Part shown: one piece after another, positions 37,967-46,290 of the stretch
Layout of the letters: each line of letters starts with the position of its first letter
Position numbering within the stretch: position 1 is the first letter of the stretch
NCBI RefSeq assembly: GCF_900162665.1
Contig: NZ_LT727810.1
Span: forward strand, 690,038-754,037
Origin: Oceanobacillus sojae
GTDB taxonomy: Bacteria > Bacillota > Bacilli > Bacillales > Amphibacillaceae
Length of the DNA stretch: 64,000 bases
Reading direction: 5' to 3'
Translations under genes and position numbers: made by a program
Notes under the pieces: generated by a model
The model's input: the letters and a program-made list of their open reading frames with translations, nothing else
Told to the model about the DNA's origin: nothing
Database searches by the model: none

Positions 37967-39490
37967 ATGGAAAATCGTTCACAGTGGGGAACACGTGCCG
38001 GGTTTATTCTGGCAGCTGTAGGATCAGCCGTTGGTCTGGGAAATATATGGCGCTTTCCGGCAGTTGCATATGAGAATGGCGGCGGGGCATTCTTTATTCC
38101 TTATTTATTTGCTTTATTGACTGCGGGGATTCCTATTTTAATTATGGAGTTTACCATGGGTCAAAAGTATCGCGGATCTGCACCTTTAACGTTTCGGAGG
38201 ATTAATAAGAAAACAGAATTTATCGGATGGTGGGCAGTGCTTGTCGCATTTGTCATTTCCACATACTATTCCGTGATTATTGCCTGGGCAATATCTTACT
38301 CTATCTTTTCCTTTGATCAGTCCTGGGGAGAAGATACAGAAGGTTTCTTATTTGGACAGCACCTGCAGTTAGCAGATATTCCAGGTGAAATTGGCGGATT
38401 AGTGCCTGGTGTATTAATTCCATTAATTATTGTCTGGATATTGGTACTGGGTATTTTATTCCGGGGAGTTAGAAAAGGAATTGAGGTAGCAAACCGTATT
38501 TTTATTCCTTTACTGCTTGTTGTGTTTCTTATAATTGTGATTAGAGCAGTCACTTTACCAGGGGCAATGACAGGTTTGAATGCCTTCTTTACACCTGATT
38601 TCAGTCAGATTCTGTCACCTAGTGTATGGATTGCTGCCTATGGTCAAATTTTCTTCAGTTTATCCATTGCATTTGCAATTATGATTACTTATTCGAGTTA
38701 TTTACCTAAAAAATCAGATATTACGAATAACGCATTTATTGTCGGATTCGGAAATTCCGGCTTTGAGTTATTAGCAGGTATCGGGGTATTTGGAATATTA
38801 GGATTTATGGCTACTTCCGCCGGTGTAAGTGTGGATGAGGTTGTTACCGGAGGAGTCGGGCTGGCGTTTGTTGTATTTCCCGCTATTATCAATGAATTAC
38901 CGGCATTTAACGGTCTCTTCGGGGCACTGTTCTTCATATCGTTAACCCTTGCCGGAATAACATCATTGATGTCTATTACAGAGACTTATGTAGCTGCATT
39001 AGTAGATAAATTTAAAATTTCAAGATCGAAGGCTGTGCTTTTTGGCGGCGGTCTTGCAGCGCTTATTTCATTATTATATGCTTCCAAAGGCGGCCTGTAC
39101 TTCTTAGATAATATTGATTATTTTATCAATCAATTCGGTGTGGCCATGATTGGACTTGTCGAGGTAGTTTTAATTGCCTGGGTTCTTCGTAAAACCAATA
39201 TGCTTAAAAATCATGCCAATGAAATTTCTGATATCCGGCTTGGATCATGGTGGACAATCAGCATTGCTGTTATTACACCGATTGTAATGGGTTATATGAT
39301 GTTTGGTCTGTTTAAGCTGAATTTAATGAGAGAGTTTGACACAGACTCCGGGAATTATGAAAACTATTCAAATGCCTTTATAAATAATACAGGCTGGGCA
39401 GTCGTAGCTGGTGTGTTAATACTTGGAATTATTCTGGCATCAATAAAATGGAAATCCAATGATTCATTATCTGATTACGACGATAAATAG
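37967..39490 (+). CDS. Sodium-dependent amino-acid transporter (NSS family)
   Basis: This 507-residue neurotransmitter:sodium symporter has 11-12 segments. The N-terminus SQWGTRAGFILAAVGSAVGLGNIWRFP is the family signature that forms the Na+ and substrate site of LeuT-type carriers. Later YENGGGAFFIPYL and GLAFVVFPAIINELP are conserved. It is followed at 15 bases by a MetS-like small subunit, so methionine or alanine uptake, as in Corynebacterium MetPS, is the best guess. The ATG at 37967 follows AAGGGGGTT. Confidence 0.88.
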   Translation: MENRSQWGTRAGFILAAVGSAVGLGNIWRFPAVAYENGGGAFFIPYLFALLTAGIPILIMEFTMGQKYRGSAPLTFRRINKKTEFIGWWAVLVAFVISTYYSVIIAWAISYSIFSFDQSWGEDTEGFLFGQHLQLADIPGEIGGLVPGVLIPLIIVWILVLGILFRGVRKGIEVANRIFIPLLLVVFLIIVIRAVTLPGAMTGLNAFFTPDFSQILSPSVWIAAYGQIFFSLSIAFAIMITYSSYLPKKSDITNNAFIVGFGNSGFELLAGIGVFGILGFMATSAGVSVDEVVTGGVGLAFVVFPAIINELPAFNGLFGALFFISLTLAGITSLMSITETYVAALVDKFKISRSKAVLFGGGLAALISLLYASKGGLYFLDNIDYFINQFGVAMIGLVEVVLIAWVLRKTNMLKNHANEISDIRLGSWWTISIAVITPIVMGYMMFGLFKLNLMREFDTDSGNYENYSNAFINNTGWAVVAGVLILGIILASIKWKSNDSLSDYDDK

Positions 39491-39504
39491 GAGGGAAAGT
39501 GCTT

Positions 39505-39606
39505 ATGAGTGCTTCAGCAATTATTGTAATGATTATCGGTATCGTTGTTATATGGGGCGGATTAGCAGCCAGCATTTGGAATGCTGTTCAAAAAGGTAAA
39601 GGATAA
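39505..39606 (+). CDS. metS: MetS-like transporter small subunit
   Basis: This 33-residue single-pass membrane peptide has the hydrophobic run SAIIVMIIGIVVIWGGLAAS and then IWNAVQKGKG, the MetS family pattern. In Corynebacterium glutamicum MetS is required with the NSS carrier MetP for methionine and alanine uptake. GAGGGAAAG precedes ATG 39505, 15 bases after the transporter stop. It is too short for usual gene-length cut-offs. Confidence 0.85.
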   Translation: MSASAIIVMIIGIVVIWGGLAASIWNAVQKGKG

Positions 39607-39634
39607 GCTTCATAAAAATTATGATTGTATTTAA

Positions 39635-39677
39635 AAGATGGTGTGTATTCCGTTAAGAATGGGATACACACCATCTT
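39635..39677. terminator. Bidirectional terminator
   Basis: AAGATGGTGTGTATTCC and GGATACACACCATCTT arms lie between convergent metS and lytH. Confidence 0.8.
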
Positions 39678-39689
39678 GTCAATATAAAT

Positions 39690-40673
39690 TTAATTATTGT
39701 TTTTTTCCATCCGCTCCCATTTCGAAATAAAAGGGTAGGGATCAAATGAAAATTCACTGTATCCGTTATCTTTGTACATGCCGTAATGAAGATGCGGAGG
39801 AAATTTACCGGATGTTCCAGGAGGTCCATAGCCTGTGGATCCGACACTGCCCAGTATATCACCAGGCTGCACAACCTGTCCTACTTTTATATCTTCGTCA
39901 AAGCCGCTCATATGCGCATAGTAATGATAAATATTGTAAATATCACGAATTCCGATACGCCATCCGCCGTACAGGTTCCAACCCATCATTTCAACAACTC
40001 CATACGTTGTTGACCGTACTGGAACCCCGTAGGAAGCGAAAATATCTGTACCCTCATGAATTCGTAATCCTCCAAATCCGCGACGGTCTCCCCAAGTGCT
40101 GCGATAGCTGTAATTATAATTCGTATCCAGTGGAAAAGCCCGGTCTGTTAAATGAATATCACCAAATTTTTGAAACACTTTTGCGGTATTCATGATGGTC
40201 TGTACAGTTAGGTCACGTTTATAATGCTCCCAGATTGCAATTTTAACATCATCCTCATGTAAGCCGTAGGATAAAATATGATTTGCCATTGTATAAAGGA
40301 TGTCTTCCGGGTCATTAGAATCTGCCTGGTTATCATCATTTCCGTCTTTACCAATTCCGCCAAATTGTTTTATAATGTCCTGTTCAGTTGATTTCACTGC
40401 ATTTCCCAAACCAAACCATTCTGTTTCATCGAATTGGATTGAAATAACTTTTTCTTCTTCAGTGGAAGGAAGCGTATTTCGCTCGTAATTATCCATTGCT
40501 GCAAAATAGTACCACGGGACTTGGGTAATTGCTTCTATTTTTTTAAATAAAGCCATTCTATCTGTATATATTTGATTTTCGGCTTCTGCTTGTACCAAAG
40601 AAGCTGTTTGAAAAATAAAAAAGAAACAAAGCATCGTCAGTGTGACATTGCGAATTCTAGCCAGATGAATCAC
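39690..40673 (-). CDS. lytH: LytH-like M23 L-Ala-D-Glu endopeptidase
   Basis: This 327-residue secreted metallopeptidase has a signal or anchor (about residues 8-28, ending LVQAEA), a helical domain (35-180) and an M23 domain. The zinc ligands lie in RIHEGTDI (His-x3-Asp) and PPHLHYG. LytH trims side chains during spore cortex synthesis. The gene lies next to yutC, as near this locus in B. subtilis, but lipA is absent between them. The start is awkward: AAGGAGG overlaps the GTG at 40673, leaving too little space, so a later near-cognate start (CTG about 40664) is possible. Confidence 0.85.
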   Translation of the reverse strand: MIHLARIRNVTLTMLCFFFIFQTASLVQAEAENQIYTDRMALFKKIEAITQVPWYYFAAMDNYERNTLPSTEEEKVISIQFDETEWFGLGNAVKSTEQDIIKQFGGIGKDGNDDNQADSNDPEDILYTMANHILSYGLHEDDVKIAIWEHYKRDLTVQTIMNTAKVFQKFGDIHLTDRAFPLDTNYNYSYRSTWGDRRGFGGLRIHEGTDIFASYGVPVRSTTYGVVEMMGWNLYGGWRIGIRDIYNIYHYYAHMSGFDEDIKVGQVVQPGDILGSVGSTGYGPPGTSGKFPPHLHYGMYKDNGYSEFSFDPYPFISKWERMEKNNN

Positions 40674-40705
40674 CTCCTTATGAACTATAGATATGCCATT
40701 TCACT

Positions 40706-41257
40706 TTAGTCATCTTTCTTCATGGAATCAACGATCGTCTGTACTAATGGTTCAATATCTAAATCATCATCCTCCATAACGGAATAATGCAGTGTTTCAA
40801 TGTTTTGAATTAAGCTTTTATCGTCAGAAGCATGAATTGTATAGAAGCCGGGAAGGATGGATAGTGCAGTTTTTTCTGCATTTTCAATAGCTTCCTGTTT
40901 AGAAATATTATCAGACGCTTCAAATGCGATTAATGCTTCCTCATCGGTTACCAGAGTAGCCACTTCTTTAAAATCAGGGTTCTGTAATAAAATACGTGTA
41001 ATCATATCAGCCATTTCATTTCTGTCAACATGGATTGCTTTTGGTTCGGTTTGGTTATTCTGTTCAAATTCATCCTGAGTATAGCGGACAAAACCAAGCT
41101 GATCACGCGCTGGCGAGTTGGTGTCAGTTTTCATCTCCGGATTTCTGTTCTTTGGATCTAAAGGGTCTGGATCTGCATTATTTTGGTCGGCTCCACAGCC
41201 TGCAAGCATTATAAAAGCGGTTAATACGATAATTCCTATTCCTTTGTTCATATTCAT
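40706..41257 (-). CDS. yutC: YhcN/YlaJ-family sporulation lipoprotein
   Basis: This 183-residue lipoprotein has the signal GIGIIVLTAFIMLAGC (lipid-modified Cys near residue 21) and an Asn/Asp-rich linker. A YhcN/YlaJ domain follows (about 75-180, DRNEMADMITRILLQNPDFKEVATLVTD and DNISKQEAIENAEKTALSI). Family members are spore-membrane lipoproteins affecting germination. Position beside lytH and yutD matches B. subtilis yutC. It lies 32 bases upstream of lytH on the minus strand. Confidence 0.85.
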   Translation of the reverse strand: MNMNKGIGIIVLTAFIMLAGCGADQNNADPDPLDPKNRNPEMKTDTNSPARDQLGFVRYTQDEFEQNNQTEPKAIHVDRNEMADMITRILLQNPDFKEVATLVTDEEALIAFEASDNISKQEAIENAEKTALSILPGFYTIHASDDKSLIQNIETLHYSVMEDDDLDIEPLVQTIVDSMKKDD

Positions 41258-41450
41258 TGCTCCCTGCTAAGTTTTTTAAATAAAGATATGCCTGAAAAAA
41301 AGATATCTTTTCTTTTGCTATCGTTTTTAGATATTATATATATTAGTTTTGGAAAAGAAGCGTAATTCATGCAGGTAATTTTTTCTGGTTTTTCTAACTG
41401 TTTCTGTGATAAACTAAAAAGTAATTGATAAGGAGTGTGGGTGTCATCTC

Positions 41451-41726
41451 ATGATTGAATTAAATGGGAAAACATATGAATTAATTGAAGAAAATAAAAA
41501 TGGTTTTGAAGCTGAGGCTATTAAGGAACGGTATTCAGAGGTTTTATCAAAGTATGATTTTATTGTCGGTGATTGGGCGTATGAACAGTTGCGCTTAAAG
41601 GGCTTCTACCATGATAATCATGCCAAGGCTCCTATTGATGCTAAAATCAGCTGCTTTCAGGATTATATGTATGAATATTGCAATTTTGGCTGTGCGTATT
41701 TTGTTTTGAAAAAGGTGCAGAAATAA
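41451..41726 (+). CDS. yutD: YutD family protein
   Basis: This 91-residue conserved Firmicute protein of family YutD (DUF1027) has unknown function. Typical parts are IELNGKTYELIEENKNGF, RYSEVLSKYDFIVGDWAYEQLRLKGFY and CNFGCAYFVLKK. The ATG at 41451 follows AAGGAGTGTGGGTG, and the gene stands alone between yutC and a terminator. Confidence 0.88.
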   Translation: MIELNGKTYELIEENKNGFEAEAIKERYSEVLSKYDFIVGDWAYEQLRLKGFYHDNHAKAPIDAKISCFQDYMYEYCNFGCAYFVLKKVQK

Positions 41727-41782
41727 AAGAAGTTCAATATATCTTCTTATGATGGAATAAGAAGGCATTTTGAACTTCTTTT
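41725..41782 (+). terminator. Terminator after yutD
   Basis: AAAAGAAGTTCAA and TTGAACTTCTTTT arms, with an additional TCTTA/TAAGA inner pairing. Confidence 0.75.
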
Positions 41783-41799
41783 CTATACGTAATAAAACG

Positions 41800-42048
41800 T
41801 TAGTCGTCCTCATTCTCTAATGGATGTGCTCCTGGAGCTCTTCTCTGCAGCTTTTTATGCTGTTCTTTATCTGCGTAGGTAAATGCACTGGTCCGTTGCT
41901 GACCTTCTTCCCAATCTGTTGATTTTCCGGAAACTAAATCATTTTCACGAATATCTGATCCATAAGATCCTTCTGGAAACTCCTCTGGAATTAGTGCATC
42001 ATGCTGTTTTTGAACTGTTGAGAGCTCTTGATAATCTTTTTTCGGCAT
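41800..42048 (-). CDS. Small conserved acidic/basic protein
   Basis: This 82-residue hydrophilic protein is rich in Glu, Asp, Lys and Gln, without membrane segments or Cys. I recall similar short proteins in Bacillaceae, but I cannot name a function. Two in-frame ATGs exist. ATG 42048 is 9 bases from AAGGAGG, while ATG 42054 is only 3 bases away, so the shorter form is preferred. It has its own ribosome binding site and lies downstream of nothing obvious. Confidence 0.65.
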   Translation of the reverse strand: MPKKDYQELSTVQKQHDALIPEEFPEGSYGSDIRENDLVSGKSTDWEEGQQRTSAFTYADKEQHKKLQRRAPGAHPLENEDD

Positions 42049-42110
42049 CTTCATTTCCCTCCTTATAATTTCATTTTGTACAGATGGAGGGAAATAACGC
42101 CTTCTAAAAA

Positions 42111-43541
42111 TTACCGTTCTTCCACCGGAGCCATTTTATATCCGCGAAAACGCTTGGTAAGTAATTTTCCAAGTCGGAAAATGGCGTCTTCATTACCAGT
42201 CCCACTGATTATCTGTACTCCTATCGGCATATTTTTCTCGTCTTCACCGACAGGTACAGTAAGAGAAGGAAGTCCCCATACATTTGCGTATGCTGTATAT
42301 GGCATATATTGCAGATAGGTTTTACGTATAGAGAAAATTTCTTTAAAAACCTGACCATGCTCCAGTGCAGATTGATAATAAACAGGCAGAATCAACAGAC
42401 GTTTATCTAAATATGTCTTTAACAATTCATCGCCCTGCTGGAGAATATCAGCGATTTCCATGATTCTTTTTCGGGAAGGCTTAAACATTTTAGCTCCCAT
42501 GATTGCCCATGACAAATAAGGATGGACATTTGTACGCTGGTTCAGTTTTTCTCTTAAAAATGAGCGCAATAAGCCGGAACGGTCATTATTAAAAGCTTCA
42601 TCTTCAACTAATTTACTTCCATTGATGGACATCACTTCCTGCCAGATTAATGCACTGTCTCTAAAATAAGGAGGCATAATCTGCTGGACATTGTAAATTT
42701 TTTCAAGGAAATTCGCCAGCTGTCCTAATAATTGTCCTGTTCTGGTGGAAAGAGGATAGCCGGGATTCAGCGGTAATATCTCTATTTTAAAATCACGCAA
42801 AGTTTGCGGCTTTACCGGCGATTGAGATAAAATTTCGTAGATAAGCTGCATATCCTGAACGGACTTTCCCATTGGCCCTACAGTAAGCATACGTTTTTGC
42901 AGGTCATGCTGGACCGCAGGGAAATGTCCTTCGACCGATACGGCAGCGTTGCCTGGCTTAAAGCCGATAACACCATTGAAATGTGCCGGAAACCGAATGG
43001 ATCCGCCAATATCAGAACCGATGCCGACCGGTGCACCGCCAGCAGCCAGCAGTGCACCTTCTCCACCGCTTGATCCGCCGGCAGTTTTTGTTATATCCCA
43101 AGGGTTATTCGTTCTGCCATATAGTTTATTATCTGTCTCCTGGCAAAAGCAAAGTGCCGGGGTGTTGGTTTTTCCAAGAATAATGGCACCCTCTTGCTTT
43201 AATTGGCGTACAACTTCGGCATCTTCCTGATAAATAAGATCCTGGCGATGCTCTAAGCCGCCTGTTGTCTTCATTCCTTTTACATGGAAGCATTCCTTGA
43301 TGCTGATTGGTACGCCATGTAATCTGCCTAAAGATACCTTATTTTGAAGTTGCTCATCTGCTTCATGTGCTTCCTGCAGCGCCTCAGAAAACCGGTTTTC
43401 TACAACAGCGTTGATAGCAGGGTTAATCGCATTGATTTGTTCTATAAAAGCCGTCACAGCTTCTACAGAGGTGATTTGTTTCTTTTTTATTGCTGTTGCA
43501 ATACTGCTTGCATCCATTTTTAAAATTTGTAACTTTTCCAA
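42111..43541 (-). CDS. Amidase-signature family amidase
   Basis: This 476-residue amidase-signature hydrolase has the catalytic Lys in GVPISIKE near residue 82, the cis-Ser in GGSSGGEGALLAAG near 155, and the nucleophile Ser in GSDIGGSIRFPAHF near 180. It hydrolyses a carboxamide. Though it resembles GatA, no gatB or gatC is present, so a stand-alone amidase is likely. ATG 43541 follows AAGGGGACG. It lies opposite in direction to yutE and apart from the yut collinear order. Confidence 0.87.
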   Translation of the reverse strand: MEKLQILKMDASSIATAIKKKQITSVEAVTAFIEQINAINPAINAVVENRFSEALQEAHEADEQLQNKVSLGRLHGVPISIKECFHVKGMKTTGGLEHRQDLIYQEDAEVVRQLKQEGAIILGKTNTPALCFCQETDNKLYGRTNNPWDITKTAGGSSGGEGALLAAGGAPVGIGSDIGGSIRFPAHFNGVIGFKPGNAAVSVEGHFPAVQHDLQKRMLTVGPMGKSVQDMQLIYEILSQSPVKPQTLRDFKIEILPLNPGYPLSTRTGQLLGQLANFLEKIYNVQQIMPPYFRDSALIWQEVMSINGSKLVEDEAFNNDRSGLLRSFLREKLNQRTNVHPYLSWAIMGAKMFKPSRKRIMEIADILQQGDELLKTYLDKRLLILPVYYQSALEHGQVFKEIFSIRKTYLQYMPYTAYANVWGLPSLTVPVGEDEKNMPIGVQIISGTGNEDAIFRLGKLLTKRFRGYKMAPVEER

Positions 43542-43702
43542 TGTGCATACGTCCCCTTAATTCTTATTAGATTTACTATACCATGTTTTTAAAAAAGAAG
43601 GATATAATTCGTCTGCCCTCTTTATTTTCAATGAAAGTCCGGTGAAATTACCCATGTAATTATGATATGATAGTAGTATAGACGTTTTTGGAGGTATCAT
43701 TA

Positions 43703-44140
43703 ATGTATTTTGTAGATCAAGAAAAAATTAGACACACATTGACATTTATGAATGACATTTTAGATGCATTTAAAAATCATTCCTATAAAAGTAAAATGGA
43801 TTATCTGGCATTAGAGCGGATGGCACATGTTTTTATAGAAGGTACGCTGGATGTCGGGAACATGATGATAGACGGATTTATTATGAGAGATCCCGGCAGC
43901 TATGAGGATATTATTGATATTTTAGTGGATGAAAAAGTTATTCCCGCAGAGGAAGAAGAAGTTTATAAAGCGCTCATTCTCTGGAGAAAACCTTTAGTAC
44001 ATGATTATCAGACAATCGATCATAAAAGCTTAGAACAGTTTTTCAAAGAAAATCTAAATATATTCATGCAATTTTCGGAGCGGATCGATAAGTATCTGCA
44101 AAATGAATTAGGTGTTGCGAACGCTTTTTCTAATAAGTAA
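43703..44140 (+). CDS. yutE: YutE, HepT-like (DUF86) protein
   Basis: This 145-residue helical protein of the HepT/DUF86 family carries R95-KPLV-H100-D-Y102, the RX4HXY motif of HepT-type ribonuclease toxins. In MntA/HepT modules the Tyr is AMPylated by MntA. No MntA gene is adjacent here. The yut location is the same as in B. subtilis, so it is a conserved chromosomal gene and not a mobile module. ATG 43703 has TTGGAGG upstream. Its activity is not shown. Confidence 0.85.
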   Translation: MYFVDQEKIRHTLTFMNDILDAFKNHSYKSKMDYLALERMAHVFIEGTLDVGNMMIDGFIMRDPGSYEDIIDILVDEKVIPAEEEEVYKALILWRKPLVHDYQTIDHKSLEQFFKENLNIFMQFSERIDKYLQNELGVANAFSNK

Positions 44141-44170
44141 TAAGCATGTTTAAAAAGGGGGCTTAAGCGG

Positions 44171-44806
44171 ATGGGAAAACGTATCTCGACAAAGGATAAG
44201 ATTATCCGGGTGCTGAAGGAACAGGGAACGTTAACGATGGACGCCATTATGGAGCACTTTGCTATTTCAGAGACAGCCGTCAGGAAACAGCTTCATACAC
44301 TTGTGCAAGAAGGGTTTATTGAGGTACAGCAGCATAAAAAAGAGATTGGGCGGCCTTACCATACATACAGCCTGACGGAACAGAGCCAGGTACGTTTTCC
44401 CAATCGCTATAAAGAACTCTCCTTAGATTTGCTTCATGACTTAGAAGAATTGCAGGGAAACCAGCTTATCAGTGAGCTTCTCAAAAAACAGTCATCCAAA
44501 GAAAAAGAGCAATTAAAGAAGTATTTAGATAAGTATTCAACTGCTGAAGAGAAAATAACTGCTTTAAAGGATCTGCAGAATAAAAGCGGATATATGTTTC
44601 AAGTGGAGAATAAGGGACAGGAAGGGTTTCAATTAAATAATTTTCATTGCCCTTTTTTAGAAGTGGCAAAGGATTATCCAGTGATGTGCCACCATGAAAA
44701 AGAAATGTACGAAGCTTTATTTCCAAATCGGGAAATAAAGACAAAATCATTGCTGGTCGATGGTGAGAAATGCTGTCAGTGGAAAATTGCTGCCGTTTCA
44801 GAATGA
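44171..44806 (+). CDS. SufR-like winged-helix regulator
   Basis: This 211-residue protein has an N-terminal DeoR/ArsR-type winged helix (about 8-66, TMDAIMEHFAISETAVRKQLHTL) and a C-terminal domain with cysteines C160, C173, C201 and C202. SufR Fe-S repressors use C-X12-C-X13-C-X14-C. Here C160-X12-C173 and C202 fall exactly on positions 1, 2 and 4, while position 3 is Arg187. It may bind an Fe-S cluster with altered ligands. The Fe-S genes yutI and yutM lie nearby. ATG 44171 follows AAAAGGGGGC. Confidence 0.72.
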   Translation: MGKRISTKDKIIRVLKEQGTLTMDAIMEHFAISETAVRKQLHTLVQEGFIEVQQHKKEIGRPYHTYSLTEQSQVRFPNRYKELSLDLLHDLEELQGNQLISELLKKQSSKEKEQLKKYLDKYSTAEEKITALKDLQNKSGYMFQVENKGQEGFQLNNFHCPFLEVAKDYPVMCHHEKEMYEALFPNREIKTKSLLVDGEKCCQWKIAAVSE

Positions 44807-44868
44807 TTAACCTGTCAACCTGATGTATGGAAACTTCAATGAAGAAATAGAGATAGAGAGGTCATAAC

Positions 44869-45636
44869 GTGAAAAACTATAAAGGGTATCTTATTGATTT
44901 AGATGGAACGATGTACAGGGGGAATGAAGTCATCCCAGAAGCTATTCCTTTTGTGAAGCAATTAGCAGATAGAAATATTCCATATGTATTTGTAACGAAT
45001 AATTCTACCAAAAGCACGCAGGAGGTAGCTGAAAAGTTAAAACGATTAGGAATCCAGGCAGATCATAATCAGGTTGTTACAAGCAGTATGGCTACAGCAA
45101 AATATCTGCAGGAGCAGTCTGTAAAAACATGCTACTGTATTGGTCAAAGCGGACTGAAGGAGCCGATAAAAGAACATGGTATCCAATTGAAAGACAGTAC
45201 AGATGTAGATGCTGTAGTTGTAGGATTAGACAGGGACATTAATTATGATAAGCTTGCCACAGCATGTATTGCTGTCAGAAAAGGTGCGCGGTTTATTTCT
45301 ACCAACCGGGATCACGCTATCCCGACTGAAGCAGGAATGGGACCTGGTAATGGCGCTTTTACAGCATTGGTCCAAACCAGTACTCAACAAAATCCTGTTT
45401 TTATTGGAAAACCGGATACAATTATTATGAAAGAGGCATTAGATGTTCTCGGCTTTCCAAAAGAGGATGTTTTGATGGTGGGGGATAATTACCAAACAGA
45501 TATCCAATCAGGATTTAATGCAGGGGTGGATACCTTATTTGTTCATACAGGAGTTACCTCTAAGGAAGAATTGGCTGTTTTTGAGAAACAGCCGACTTAT
45601 ATAATGGAAAAATTATCAGAATGGATTTTTGAGTAA
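44869..45636 (+). CDS. yutF: HAD-family phosphatase YutF
   Basis: This 255-residue HAD hydrolase is of the NagD/PNPase subclass IIA. Motif I is DLDGTMYRG near residue 10, motif II TNNSTKS near 46, motif III is carried by the Lys in FIGKPD near 188, and motif IV is VGDNYQTD near 210. It dephosphorylates small metabolites. Closely similar to B. subtilis YutF. GTG 44869 is preceded by GAGAGGTC. It ends at a strong shared terminator. Confidence 0.88.
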   Translation: MKNYKGYLIDLDGTMYRGNEVIPEAIPFVKQLADRNIPYVFVTNNSTKSTQEVAEKLKRLGIQADHNQVVTSSMATAKYLQEQSVKTCYCIGQSGLKEPIKEHGIQLKDSTDVDAVVVGLDRDINYDKLATACIAVRKGARFISTNRDHAIPTEAGMGPGNGAFTALVQTSTQQNPVFIGKPDTIIMKEALDVLGFPKEDVLMVGDNYQTDIQSGFNAGVDTLFVHTGVTSKEELAVFEKQPTYIMEKLSEWIFE

Positions 45637-45639
45637 TAC

Positions 45640-45687
45640 AAAAGCATTCATATTCTATATCAAAACAGAATATGAATGCTTTTTTTT
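45640..45687. terminator. Terminator between yutF and yutG
   Basis: AAAAGCATTCATATTC and GAATATGAATGCTTTT are perfect 16-bp arms with a T run, usable on both strands. Confidence 0.9.
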
Positions 45688-46204
45688 ATCCGTCCAGTTC
45701 CTCATGCTCGTTTTCTGCATCTCCATGAGCGAGACGGCTGGATGCTGCTGCAGCAATAGCACCGACGATATCATCTAAGAATGTATGAATCTCGCCGCTG
45801 CTTTTATCATTTAGTTTTTCTAAGATACCAGGTTTTTGTTTATCAATATAACCAAAATTGGTTAAGCCGATAGAGCCATATACATTAACAATAGATAAGG
45901 CAATTACTTCATCAATGCCATATAATCCTTCATCAATTTGAATTGTTTCCTGAAGCGGTTCGCTTAATAGCTTTTTCTCTGCCAGTACATCCAGCTCAAT
46001 GCCTGTTATGACAGCATTTTGCACTTCTCTTTTGGTTAAAACACGATTCACATTAAAGCGGCATTTGTCCATTGTCAAATCTGTATGATATTTTGACTGC
46101 AGATAGTATACCAATTCTGCAATATCATCTATTTTTACTCCACGTTCTTTTAACAGCTGTCTTGCTCTAACTTCCAGTTTTGTTTTGCTTGTATATTTCG
46201 TCAT
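45686..46204 (-). CDS. yutG: PgpA-like phosphatidylglycerophosphatase (YutG)
   Basis: This 172-residue YutG/PgpA-family protein has GLYGIDEVIALSIVNVYGSIGLTNFG and FLDDIVGAIAAAASSRLAHG, the latter matching the PgpA C-terminus. PgpA makes phosphatidylglycerol from its phosphate. The YutG branch of Firmicutes is more soluble than Gram-negative PgpA. I chose ATG 46204 (MTKYTSKTK), because AAAGGTG lies 9 bases upstream. The ORF could extend to 46216. Confidence 0.82.
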   Translation of the reverse strand: MTKYTSKTKLEVRARQLLKERGVKIDDIAELVYYLQSKYHTDLTMDKCRFNVNRVLTKREVQNAVITGIELDVLAEKKLLSEPLQETIQIDEGLYGIDEVIALSIVNVYGSIGLTNFGYIDKQKPGILEKLNDKSSGEIHTFLDDIVGAIAAAASSRLAHGDAENEHEELDG

Positions 46205-46290
46205 TTTAAAACACACCTTTTTTGATTTAATATGATTGTATAGTCATCTCCTTCATATATTTAATATATACGATAAGGAGGAGTTTGTTG

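Noticed and set aside
42111..43541. GatA subunit of the tRNA amidotransferase
   Set aside because: gatB and gatC are absent from the neighbourhood and the protein has diverged C-terminal regions.
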